Assembly (NCBI GenBank): GCA_015068985.1
Contig: SVJL01000002.1
Span: 1-64,000 of the forward strand
Reading direction: 5' to 3'
Length of the DNA: 64,000 nt
From: Oscillospiraceae bacterium
GTDB lineage: Bacteria > Bacillota > Clostridia > UMGS1810
Position numbers and translations under genes: made by a program. Positions 34,467 to 42,202 of the stretch are shown piece after piece (the first letter of the stretch is position 1; each line of letters begins with the position of its first letter). The notes under the pieces are model-generated. The model was given only the letters and a program-made list of their open reading frames with translations. It did no database searches and was not told the origin of the DNA.

Positions 34467-35207
34467 TTACTGAGGAAAACTTCTGCCTTTCAAAAGCACC
34501 TTGAATCCAAATCGGGGCAAATCGAGCATACGCACAAAACGCGACGGTTGTTTAAGCAAACGGTAGAGCCACTCAATTCCGTGTTTGGTAAAAAACTCCG
34601 GTGCACGTTTAACTGTGCCGGCAAACACATCGATGCTGCCTCCGATTCCGAGGCAAACCTTTGCTTTGAGCTCAGCTTTATGGGCAGCAATCCACTTTTC
34701 CTGCTTAGGAGCACCAAGACACACAAACAGCAAATCGGGAGCATAGCGATTGATGTTGGCAATTATGGTTTTTTCTTTTTCTTCATTAAAATAGCCATCA
34801 CTATAGCCAACAACTTTCACTCCGGGATATTTTTTCATTATATTTGCTCCGGCTGTTTCGGCAACGCCGGGTTTTGAGCCAAACAAATAAAGTGTGCCTC
34901 CCTTTTCGGAAAGCTTTTCGAGGGTGCGGCAGGCAATGTCGTAACCGGCAGCTCTCTCGCCTATTGGGTTTTTAACAATTTTTGAAGCATACACAACGCC
35001 GATTCCATCGGCGGTGAGAATGTCGGAGCTGTTGAGGAGCTTACAAAACTCGGGGTCTCTGTATGCCATCATAATAATTTCGGAATTGGGCGTGAAAACA
35101 CTGCGGACACAGTTGGTTGAATCTACAAATTCCATTATTTTATCTGATGCCTGTTCAACATTGATTTTATCAACTTTTACGCCTAATATATTAACCTTTT
35201 CAGACAT
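34467..35207 (-). CDS. WecG/TagA/CpsF-family glycosyltransferase
   Basis: The 246-residue GT26 enzyme has TPNSEIIMMAYRDPEF (about 39-54), TADGIGVVYASKI (about 65-77), LGAPKQEKW (about 162-170) and GGSIDVFAG. TagA transfers N-acetylmannosamine to undecaprenyl-PP-GlcNAc in teichoic acid linkage-unit synthesis; WecG/CpsF members act in capsule pathways. The C-terminal Arg-rich tail is the membrane-docking element of the family. No other teichoic acid genes are near, so the end polymer is not known. AGGAGG precedes the ATG. Confidence 0.9.
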   Translation of the reverse strand: MSEKVNILGVKVDKINVEQASDKIMEFVDSTNCVRSVFTPNSEIIMMAYRDPEFCKLLNSSDILTADGIGVVYASKIVKNPIGERAAGYDIACRTLEKLSEKGGTLYLFGSKPGVAETAGANIMKKYPGVKVVGYSDGYFNEEKEKTIIANINRYAPDLLFVCLGAPKQEKWIAAHKAELKAKVCLGIGGSIDVFAGTVKRAPEFFTKHGIEWLYRLLKQPSRFVRMLDLPRFGFKVLLKGRSFPQ

Positions 35208-35272
35208 ACCAAAACCTCCTGAATCATTCAGACTAACTTATTTATTATACAATAAAATTATAACTGTGTCAA

Positions 35273-35806
35273 TCACAAGGAGCGAAGCTTTTCAAACAGT
35301 TCTAAAAATTCGGCCGCCACTTCCCCAAATTCTCTGAACTCAAAAACAGGAGACGAGTATATAACCGGTTTTTCGGAAAGCTCAATTTGCATATAGTGAT
35401 AGAACTCATAGTATAGAATTTCTTTGTCTATACGGGCAACAATTCTTTTTTCTTTCTCGTCAATGTTGCCAACAAATTTTTTATACACAAGGTCAATCAG
35501 ATTCTTTTCATATTTTTGATAGTCTTCAAGCTTTGTTTTAACAGGAGTTGTCACATCCGACATATATGCCTCTGACGCATCGTGGAGGAGGCAGGCAAGG
35601 CAGATTTTTGGCGGAAGCTTTCGTGCTATAGCCTCGTTTGCACATTCTATTGAGTGCTGAGCAACTGAGTGAAAAAACGGAAAGTGACCGTTGGCTCGGG
35701 CGAGCATAGACAAAGCGTGAGCAATGTCTTTAATGTCGATATCGTCAATGTTGGGACTTAAGGGATAAAATTTCTTTTTGGATACGGTATAGATGTAATC
35801 TGCCAT
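35273..35806 (-). CDS. HD-domain phosphohydrolase, YfbR-like 5'-nucleotidase
   Basis: The ATG at 35806 has GGGG eight bases upstream and sits just after the upstream gene's stop; the TTG two codons earlier overlaps that stop. The 177-residue protein has the HD metal site: HSVAQHS (about 46-52), LLHDASEA (about 73-80) and a late aspartate in RIDKE. The overall layout matches YfbR/HDDC2-type deoxynucleoside 5'-monophosphatases. With the nearby ThyX/Tmk pair a role in nucleotide pools is plausible, but not shown. Confidence 0.8.
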   Translation of the reverse strand: MADYIYTVSKKKFYPLSPNIDDIDIKDIAHALSMLARANGHFPFFHSVAQHSIECANEAIARKLPPKICLACLLHDASEAYMSDVTTPVKTKLEDYQKYEKNLIDLVYKKFVGNIDEKEKRIVARIDKEILYYEFYHYMQIELSEKPVIYSSPVFEFREFGEVAAEFLELFEKLRSL

Positions 35807-35808
35807 AA

Positions 35809-36336
35809 TCAATACCCCAAAATTTCGAGACGCATGGTAACACCAAGCTGGAAGAACGCCGCAAGTGTTTTGGAAATATAGTCATTGGCTCCGGTGACTT
35901 TGAAATAATCTTTGAGCTCAACAACCCATTTTTCGTACATCTCAATCATAAAATTCTGAAAATCTTTTTTGTCGTTATCGTTTGTCATTTCAAGCAAAAC
36001 AAACACATTGTTCCAAACACCGCCGTCGTAGATTTCGTCATATTTTATTGAAGAAAGACGATCACCACCGTCTGCCCACGCATCGGCCATTTCAAGACCT
36101 CCGCAAAAACAATTTACACAAAGGCCAAGATAGTAGCCAACCATATTGCCCTTAAATGTGGAATAAAACTCAGAGTCGGCAAGCCAGTCGAGAGAATATT
36201 TGAAGCCGAGTTCCACAAGCTCTTCAACCATTATTGCATCTTTGAATATATAATCTTTGGCAAGTGCCGCCTTATGAATATCAACGAGAATTTGCCTGTA
36301 TAGCTCACTGCTTGTTTTCTGATTAGTGTTCATCAT
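35809..36336 (-). CDS. Conserved-looking hypothetical protein
   Basis: I do not recognise this family. The start at 36336 follows GAGG at 5-8 bases; a frame from 36351 overlaps the ribosome-binding site. The 175-residue product is acidic, without signal peptide or membrane helix, and mostly alpha-helical in look, with aromatic-rich segments (DWLADSEFYSTF and GNMVGYYLGLCVNCFCGG) and a short Cys pair near residues 75-77. It is squeezed between a LOG-family gene (7 bp upstream) and an HD nucleotidase (2 bp downstream), so it is probably cotranscribed with nucleotide-processing enzymes. Confidence 0.7.
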   Translation of the reverse strand: MMNTNQKTSSELYRQILVDIHKAALAKDYIFKDAIMVEELVELGFKYSLDWLADSEFYSTFKGNMVGYYLGLCVNCFCGGLEMADAWADGGDRLSSIKYDEIYDGGVWNNVFVLLEMTNDNDKKDFQNFMIEMYEKWVVELKDYFKVTGANDYISKTLAAFFQLGVTMRLEILGY

Positions 36337-36343
36337 ACATACC

Positions 36344-36919
36344 TCACACAAATTTGGTGTCGCTTATAGAAAGATTTTTTGCTTCGTAATTATGAAGATA
36401 GTCAAGAATTTTATCATCATCCGACATAACTTCATAAAGCCCCATAGAAACATCTGACACAAAATTTTCTTTGACAGCCACCTCCATAAACTCCTGAAGC
36501 TTATCATAGTAGCCAAAAATGTTGTATATTATCATCGGTTTTGAATGGCGGGCAAGCTGCTTGAGGGTGAGAATTTCAAAAAATTCATCAAAGGTGCCAA
36601 CACCGCCGGGCACAATTACAAACGCATCAGCGTGATCTTCCATAATTTCTTTTCTTTCTCTCATTGTATCGGTTCTGATTAGTTCATCGCACTTATCGTA
36701 GAGCATACCATCGGCATTAAAGAAAAGCGGAGCAACGCCTATTATGTGACCTCTGCCCTTAGAAAAACCTCTTGCAGCCGCACCCATCAACCCGTTGGCA
36801 CCTGCTCCATAAACCAGATTGTGACCGTTTTTTGCAAAGGTTTCGCAAAGGTTTTCAACTGCCTTTATATATTTGGTATCTGTTTTAACGCTGGATGCAC
36901 CATAAACGCATATTCTCAT
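36344..36919 (-). CDS. LOG-family protein (nucleoside 5'-monophosphate phosphoribohydrolase)
   Basis: The 191-residue Rossmann-fold protein has the family motif PGGVGTFDEFFE (about 103-114) and the glycine loop GAGANGLMGAAARG (about 38-51). LOG proteins split the base from nucleoside 5'-monophosphates; plant members activate cytokinins, and bacterial ones are often nucleotide-salvage enzymes. It is the first gene of a three-gene minus-strand set with the unknown protein and the HD nucleotidase, which hints at a nucleotide clean-up operon. Confidence 0.9.
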   Translation of the reverse strand: MRICVYGASSVKTDTKYIKAVENLCETFAKNGHNLVYGAGANGLMGAAARGFSKGRGHIIGVAPLFFNADGMLYDKCDELIRTDTMRERKEIMEDHADAFVIVPGGVGTFDEFFEILTLKQLARHSKPMIIYNIFGYYDKLQEFMEVAVKENFVSDVSMGLYEVMSDDDKILDYLHNYEAKNLSISDTKFV

Positions 36920-37043
36920 ATGATTCAGTCCTTTCTGTTATTATTCCTTTATATATTATGAAAATAATTATTGTTTAATTTCATTGATTTACATTATAAC
37001 ACAAAACCTTTTCAAACGCAAACACAAAAAATTGCAAAAAAAA

Positions 37044-37066
37044 TCCCCGTCCCATTGGGACGAGGA
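37044..37066 (-). terminator. Terminator of the HU gene
   Basis: The CCCGTCCC and GGGACGAGG arms (one G-U pair) close a three-base loop and are followed on the minus strand by a T run. Confidence 0.85.
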
Positions 37067-37080
37067 TCAAAAAACACGAA

Positions 37081-37353
37081 TTATTTTACAGCGTCTTTTA
37101 AAGCTTTACCAACTTTGAAAGCAGGAACTGTTGTTGCAGGAATGTTGATTTCTGCACCAGTCTGGGGGTTCTTACCTTTTCTTGCTGCACGTTTTTTAGT
37201 TTCGAAAGAACCAAAACCTACGAGAACAACTTTATCACCTGCTACGAGAGCATCTGTAACGCTGTCTACGAATGCGTTTAAAGCTTTTTCAGCATCTTTT
37301 TTTGATAATTCTGATTTTTCTGCTATTTTAGCAATTAATTCACTTTTGTTCAT
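37081..37353 (-). CDS. hup: HU-family DNA-binding protein
   Basis: The 90-residue histone-like protein begins [25 protein letters not shown]-like helices and carries the HU signature [21 protein letters not shown] (about 46-66), with the conserved proline in the DNA-binding arm. It bends and compacts DNA as a homodimer. It has its own promoter and terminator, so it is monocistronic and probably highly expressed. Confidence 0.97.
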   Translation of the reverse strand: MNKSELIAKIAEKSELSKKDAEKALNAFVDSVTDALVAGDKVVLVGFGSFETKKRAARKGKNPQTGAEINIPATTVPAFKVGKALKDAVK

Positions 37354-37391
37354 TTTAACCTACTACCTCCTAGAAATTTTGAACTACAATC

Positions 37392-37420
37392 ATTATAACA
37401 GATAATTCCAATTGTTGCAA
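37392..37420 (-). promoter_or_regulatory. Sigma-A promoter of the HU gene
   Basis: The minus strand has TTGCAA (37415-37420), a 17-bp spacer and TATAAT (37392-37397). The same hexamers and spacing occur at the division cluster and at the leader near 260. Confidence 0.85.
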
Positions 37421-37491
37421 GTGGAATTATTAACAAATTCATAGTCAAATTGCATAAACTTATTGCCGTCAAATTGTTGCAAATGCTGAAT

Positions 37492-38139
37492 TTACAGCAA
37501 TTCCGGCGGAATCATATCCTCATCGAACATATTATCTCTGATATATTCACTGTCGTTTCGTCTGCAGGCAATAAATATGAACAGAAGCACCGCATCGGAA
37601 ATAATGTTAAGCTTTATGCTGCCAACAACATCATAATATTCCCACTGATACAAAATGTGATTATATTCAAGAGGAAAACTGCAAAATAGTGCATACAATG
37701 ATATTGCCATAACAGCAAAGGTTATAATCTCAAAAAACAGCGGTCCGAATTCAGGGGCTCCGGGTTTGCGGAGTGGGATAACATTACATTTTAGATACAA
37801 TGCATTCAAAAAGTTTATTGCGGCAACAAGAGCAAAATAGAATATATAGCCTTTGGTTCTGTCGTAGACAAGTATGCCCATAAAGACGACATTTAGCAGA
37901 ATAAGAATTCCTGTTGTTATTTTGATAAAAACTCCATAGAATGGCTTGGTGAAGAACAAGCAATAAAAAGCCAACATAAGAAGAGTTGCAATTACCTGAG
38001 GAAGAAACTGATAGTAGTCATCATAATAAATATCGCCGCGACCGTACAGAATGAATACATACATAACGCCATCCACAAGCAGCTTCATAGCATATGAAAT
38101 TATGGCAAACAAAACAAACAAGTTAGGCAACTTTTTCAT
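37492..38139 (-). CDS. Multi-pass membrane protein of unknown function
   Basis: I do not recognise the family. The 215-residue protein has about six hydrophobic helices (near 8-32, 46-65, 70-92, 97-115, 133-152 and 170-190) and an acidic C-terminal tail after a Cys-Arg-Arg stop-transfer. No catalytic motif is visible. It lies 24 bp downstream of the SLH surface protein on the same strand and is probably cotranscribed with it, so a cell-surface role is possible. Confidence 0.7.
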   Translation of the reverse strand: MKKLPNLFVLFAIISYAMKLLVDGVMYVFILYGRGDIYYDDYYQFLPQVIATLLMLAFYCLFFTKPFYGVFIKITTGILILLNVVFMGILVYDRTKGYIFYFALVAAINFLNALYLKCNVIPLRKPGAPEFGPLFFEIITFAVMAISLYALFCSFPLEYNHILYQWEYYDVVGSIKLNIISDAVLLFIFIACRRNDSEYIRDNMFDEDMIPPELL

Positions 38140-38163
38140 AACATTACCTCATTTTGAGTACAA

Positions 38164-39771
38164 TTAAATAATCTGGTTTACAAATACGTTTTCAAAGGGG
38201 AATGTGACATCATTAAACGGTTTTCCGGTGTTAACATCAAGCCAGAGCTCTGTGCCATCGGCTATTGCTACAGAACCAATTGTTTCATCAGCACATTTAA
38301 TAATATCGGCAAGCTTGGTTGCATCACCTGCATCAACAACTTTAAGGTTAACGCGGAAGCTATAGCCTGTTGAGCAAGAAGCTGAGAGAACCGGTGATGA
38401 CATTATGGATATTTCAACACCTTTTGATTTTGCGTTAGCATACCACTGAGTGAAAATGCCGTTGAAAATACCGTCAAAGGGATTTGTAATATTATATGCT
38501 GCAACAGGTGCATTAAGAGCATCAATAAATGGTGTTTCATAAACTTTTGAGGGGATGCCGCTAAGAATTATACGATAGCTGGTTGATGTTGATGGATATG
38601 CACCAATGTTTGTGTTGATTTTAAAATCTTTTGGAATTGAGGCTTTTGCGGTTGTTACAAAAGTTGTAAAGCCCGAAAAGCCGTCGAACTCGAGAAGAAG
38701 TGCAGAAAATTCTTTAAGCGTGATTTCTTTATCTAAATCCATAACCATAGAGTCGGATAAGGTAATACCATTCTGATATGCTGCACGCAAAAATTTGGCT
38801 TCGTTTTCGTTTACGGTTCCGGCGTTTTCGTAAAGTGCACCATTTGCATCATATTTGATGGGTGTGTATGATGAACGGAGAGTTGAAAAAGTGAGAGCCA
38901 TAATTGCTTCTTTTACGGTTGCATTTTTGTCGGCATACTCAGCAGTGTCTTTTTCTGCTCCAAGATAATAGCGTGTGAGCATATTTAGGGGTTGAGCATA
39001 TTTGTGTTCAAAGCTTATTGTTGCCGAAACACCGGGGTAATCGGGATTATCCTGATCAGAAATTATGCGTGCTGCAGCCATAGCAAGCTCACCATTGGTG
39101 AGAGTTGCATTTTCGTCATATGCTTTATCCACAAGCTTGAATGAATTGTAGGCAGTTTCCAAAACCTTGGGGTCAACTGCGGTAAAGAAATTAGTTTTTT
39201 TGGTAGAAGCACCAACGCTGCGTGAACGAATGATAAGAGCAGCAGCTTCTGCTCTGGTGAGAGTGTCGGAAAGGCGAAGGTCAATATTATCGTCACCTGT
39301 CATGATGCTGTTGGAATATACCCAGCTTATTGCATCATAGTTAGTGCCCTGACGGTGAATAATAGGTGGAACAGTCACACCGGCAGGTGAACCGGCTCTC
39401 TTCCACAAAAGCACTGCTACCTCACCTCTTGTGATGGGCTGAGATGGCATAAATGTGTTGTCATAGACCGGATCGAGACCGGAGGTCATTATGTATTCAT
39501 ATGCCCAGTGAGATGAGGGAACATCATCAAAGTCTTTTTCGAATCTTGTTGATCCATTGCCAATCATTTTAACAAATTCTGCTCTTGTTACAGTGCCTGC
39601 AGGGCGGAATGAACCGTCTTCGAAACCGTTGATTGTGCCCTCAGCCACAAGAGCATTAACATAAGATGCTGCCCAGTGTGAATCGTCAAAATCGGTGAAG
39701 GCAGCAAAAGCTGTGAGCGAAAGTGAGAGGAAAAGTGAAAGTGCTAATAATATTGATATTATTTTTCTCAT
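38164..39771 (-). CDS. Secreted protein with three SLH domains
   Basis: The 535-residue protein has a signal peptide (about 1-22, ending AFA) followed by three S-layer homology repeats (about 26-80, 82-140 and 142-190) with the typical HWAYEYI, GSFRPAGTVTRAE and TLTRAEAAALI elements. SLH triplets bind pyruvylated secondary wall polymer, which would fix it to the wall. The remaining 330 residues match no domain I know. They contain EF-like LTNGELAMAA and ITLKEFSALL segments that look like degenerate further SLH repeats. The gene follows the HprK-like gene across repeat element 3. Confidence 0.85.
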   Translation of the reverse strand: MRKIISILLALSLFLSLSLTAFAAFTDFDDSHWAASYVNALVAEGTINGFEDGSFRPAGTVTRAEFVKMIGNGSTRFEKDFDDVPSSHWAYEYIMTSGLDPVYDNTFMPSQPITRGEVAVLLWKRAGSPAGVTVPPIIHRQGTNYDAISWVYSNSIMTGDDNIDLRLSDTLTRAEAAALIIRSRSVGASTKKTNFFTAVDPKVLETAYNSFKLVDKAYDENATLTNGELAMAAARIISDQDNPDYPGVSATISFEHKYAQPLNMLTRYYLGAEKDTAEYADKNATVKEAIMALTFSTLRSSYTPIKYDANGALYENAGTVNENEAKFLRAAYQNGITLSDSMVMDLDKEITLKEFSALLLEFDGFSGFTTFVTTAKASIPKDFKINTNIGAYPSTSTSYRIILSGIPSKVYETPFIDALNAPVAAYNITNPFDGIFNGIFTQWYANAKSKGVEISIMSSPVLSASCSTGYSFRVNLKVVDAGDATKLADIIKCADETIGSVAIADGTELWLDVNTGKPFNDVTFPFENVFVNQII

Positions 39772-39800
39772 ATTATTTCTCCTTTTTTGTGTTTATTTGG

Positions 39801-39940
39801 TTAAATTATTGTTTAGCGTGACGGAAGGAGAGATAGCGTATTATAGGGTTTTAATATCTCTCCCTCAGTCAGCTTCGCTGACAGCTCCCTCGTCAGAGGG
39901 AGCCTTTCTCGCGCATCATACACCTCTAAACAATAATTAA
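39801..39940. repeat. TIR-bounded intergenic element 3
   Basis: TTAAATTATTGTTTA (39801-39815) is the inverse of TAAACAATAATTAA (39927-39940). The inside contains the module with GTGACGGAAGGAGAGAT, CAGCTTCGCTGACAGCTCC and the CCCTC/GAGGG arms that recurs at 46180-46275 and 47490-47575. Confidence 0.8.
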
Positions 39941-39966
39941 TTTCATCTGATTACTAAATGTTCATA

Positions 39967-40833
39967 TCATAAGAAAACCGCATTGCGTGCAACGTGAGCC
40001 GCTTCCGGGTCCATATTGCAAGAAAGCACATACATTGGAACAGAGGAATATATGCTATTAAAGGTTGATACATATTCGGCATACATTCTCGGGTTCAATG
40101 GAGGAATTACTGCTTCAAAAAACAATTTTATCGTTTCTTTATCTGTTACACGGCGAATAGAATTCGTTTTTGAGCGTTCAATAAAAACAATCGCCTTTAG
40201 CGGTACAACCTTATTCAGATTAATGCCGGTTGTGCCTGCCCATGGCGTTCCGCACAGGTCAACACCACCGGTCCGGTTAAGCTTTATTATGGGAGTATCG
40301 TCATTGATAATCTGTGCATCGTCAAACTCAGAGAGCCACAGGGCTGTGTGGGTTGATTTGCCTGTTCCTGACTCTGCAGAAAAAAGCACACCGCCATCGG
40401 AACAACAAAGAGACGAAGAGTGAAAAACAAAGCCCGAATGCATTGCGGCAACATGATGCATGCTGTTGCCCATAAGATTGTGATTAAAGTTGCGGGTACT
40501 GATGTCATAATCATTGGTAACATCGTAGGATGTTATTTCAACAGCTGTGAAATTGTGATTATATTTTGTTAGTGCTATTATCTTCCCAGCAACGGGGTCA
40601 TAATTTATTATAGCATCATTTCCGTCAACTTTGCAATAGTATTTGTCGGGAGAAATGTTGACCAGATTTTTGAAATCAACTTCAATTTTTTCTCCGGTTC
40701 TTTTTATCACATAAGTAATGTGTGGTTGTGAGCTAAAATTATTTTCGTATTGCGAGAGCATTTGCTCAAAATAATCATCAGAATCAATATTTACCGCTAT
40801 ATTAAAATCTGCAATTGTGTAGTTCTTAATCAT
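39967..40833 (-). CDS. HPr kinase-like P-loop protein of the RiPP-associated type
   Basis: The 288-residue protein resembles the C-terminal kinase half of HprK, not full HPr kinase. The P-loop SAESGTGKST is at 152-161, an NDD acidic triplet at 177-179, and GTPWAG at 195-200. Proteins of this shape occur in lasso-peptide and other RiPP clusters, where some phosphorylate the precursor's C-terminal serine. Here it lies just downstream of a 61-residue Ser/Thr-rich peptide, beyond a terminator, so it would be made at low level by readthrough. AGGT precedes the ATG. The substrate assignment is inference. Confidence 0.75.
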   Translation of the reverse strand: MIKNYTIADFNIAVNIDSDDYFEQMLSQYENNFSSQPHITYVIKRTGEKIEVDFKNLVNISPDKYYCKVDGNDAIINYDPVAGKIIALTKYNHNFTAVEITSYDVTNDYDISTRNFNHNLMGNSMHHVAAMHSGFVFHSSSLCCSDGGVLFSAESGTGKSTHTALWLSEFDDAQIINDDTPIIKLNRTGGVDLCGTPWAGTTGINLNKVVPLKAIVFIERSKTNSIRRVTDKETIKLFFEAVIPPLNPRMYAEYVSTFNSIYSSVPMYVLSCNMDPEAAHVARNAVFL

Positions 40834-40870
40834 ATATTTTACCTAATACTCAGTTTAAACCGTATGATTC

Positions 40871-40905
40871 AAAAAAAAGGCTGACAAATAAGTCAACCTT
40901 TTTTT
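40871..40905 (-). terminator. Terminator between peptide gene and HprK-like gene
   Basis: An AAAAAAAGG-TGAC / GTCA-CCTTTTTTT hairpin with one C-A mismatch and a six-base loop ends in at least seven T residues on the minus strand. It would give high peptide and low kinase expression. Confidence 0.82.
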
Positions 40906-40932
40906 GAATTATTAATAGTAATTAGTCGTTAA

Positions 40933-41118
40933 TTAACCATTAGCTTTTGCTGATGTGTTTGTAGCTGTGAGATCATATACTGTTGTTGTATAATTTGTAA
41001 CAGTAGTACCACCCAAGGAACCAGTGTAAGAACCCTGAACAGCTGCAGGAAGATCAGCCATAGTCTCTTTAACAGAAAGTTCAACGACATCTACTGTGGG
41101 TTTTGTATACATTTTCAT
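40933..41118 (-). CDS. 61-residue candidate precursor peptide (YxxPxV leader motif)
   Basis: The small gene has AGGAG nine bases before its ATG. The N-terminal half reads like a leader: MKMYTKPTVDVVELSVKE. Its Y4-T-K-P7-T-V9 resembles the YxxPxL motif bound by PqqD-like proteins in lasso-peptide systems. The C-terminal half (about 29-61) is rich in Thr, Ser, Gly, Asn and Tyr and has no Cys or signal peptide. It shares a promoter with the secreted protein gene 24 bp upstream and is followed by a strong terminator. An HprK-like kinase, ABC exporter, peptidase and PqqD-like gene surround it. Confidence 0.65.
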   Translation of the reverse strand: MKMYTKPTVDVVELSVKETMADLPAAVQGSYTGSLGGTTVTNYTTTVYDLTATNTSAKANG

Positions 41119-41142
41119 AATAAATATCTCCTCTCTGCTAAA

Positions 41143-41976
41143 TTACTCAGCGTATGCTGTAATATTGGTAATGATTTCGCCATCAGCTACAAGCTGAACA
41201 ATTGCATAACCATCGTTTTTGTCTGTATCAAATACAGATTTATATTTCTGACCATTGTATTCAACGCCAACTTCTGTAGGATTACCAACAAATTTGATGA
41301 TTGTTGTGTTCATCTTTTTGCCTTCGCCGTATGTTGCAACATCAGCATCATCAGCAGATTTTACAACTTCTCCCTGTGTAACACCAGGAGCAACATAAGC
41401 ATCTTTAAGTACTACTGTAACAGCAGCAAGTTCACCATCTACAACAGGAACTTCAACAGCATTAGGGGTAGCTGTGTAGTCTGTTTCACCAACTGTGATG
41501 GACTCAATTTCTTTTGTGTCATCTGTAACTGCTACAACAGCTGTAACAGATTTGTCACCTGCTGCATAAGCAGGGTATGTAATGGTATAACCAGTCTCTT
41601 CAACGGTAGCACCTGCTGTAAGAGCAATTGCCTGACCTGAGAAAGTATCTTCACCATTTGAACCCATTGTTACATTCATTGCATAGTTACCGATTTTAGC
41701 TTTATCTACTTTGTAAGTGAAAGTAGCTGCACCATTATCGGCTGTCTGCTGATCAATGTACACGATACCATCGGCAACACCTGTGCCATCTGTTTCTACG
41801 AGATATGTAATCTCGCTACCATTTGCGTCAGCAACAACTGCTGTTACTTCTACCTTGTCGGTATCATCGTATGTAGTAGTTGTGGTGACTGTTGCTGCAA
41901 AACCTGTCATTGCAGTAGCAAGTACTGCGAGAGCAGATACAGCTGCTAATACAGCTTTAAGTTTTCTGCTTTTCAT
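41143..41976 (-). CDS. Secreted beta-rich protein of unknown function
   Basis: The 277-residue product has a clear signal peptide (about 1-27, ending GFA). The mature part is acidic, Thr/Val/Ala-rich and free of Cys, with alternating hydrophobic patterns like two or three Ig-like beta domains. The mature start (ATVTTTTTYDDT) is Thr-rich, as is the tail of the neighbouring 61-residue peptide. It has the strongest promoter of the locus. I do not recognise the family. A structural surface or pilus-like role is possible but unproven. Confidence 0.75.
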   Translation of the reverse strand: MKSRKLKAVLAAVSALAVLATAMTGFAATVTTTTTYDDTDKVEVTAVVADANGSEITYLVETDGTGVADGIVYIDQQTADNGAATFTYKVDKAKIGNYAMNVTMGSNGEDTFSGQAIALTAGATVEETGYTITYPAYAAGDKSVTAVVAVTDDTKEIESITVGETDYTATPNAVEVPVVDGELAAVTVVLKDAYVAPGVTQGEVVKSADDADVATYGEGKKMNTTIIKFVGNPTEVGVEYNGQKYKSVFDTDKNDGYAIVQLVADGEIITNITAYAE

Positions 41977-42015
41977 TAGACATACATCTCCTTATCTATG
42001 TTTTTCGTTATAGTC

Positions 42016-42044
42016 ATTTTAACAAATTAGAGCGAATATGTCAA
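42016..42044 (-). promoter_or_regulatory. Sigma-A promoter of the secreted-protein/peptide operon
   Basis: The minus strand has TTGACA (42039-42044), a 17-bp spacer and TAAAAT (42016-42021), about 35 bases ahead of the secreted-protein start. Confidence 0.85.
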
Positions 42045-42202
42045 TAGTTTTTTTAAATTTTTCTGTGTAATTTATGCACAATTCTAAAAGAGATTTATTG
42101 TACATTTTTAACAACTTGATGATTCACTATCCGAAAGCGGAACGAGCAAGCCCGTTCCCTACAAAGCTCAAATTAGTTTTTAGCTAAAGGCTGTGCCCCA
42201 TG

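Noticed and set aside
39967-40833. True HPr kinase/phosphorylase of carbon catabolite control
   Set aside because: It lacks the N-terminal HprK domain and the canonical signature; context points to the RiPP-associated relatives.
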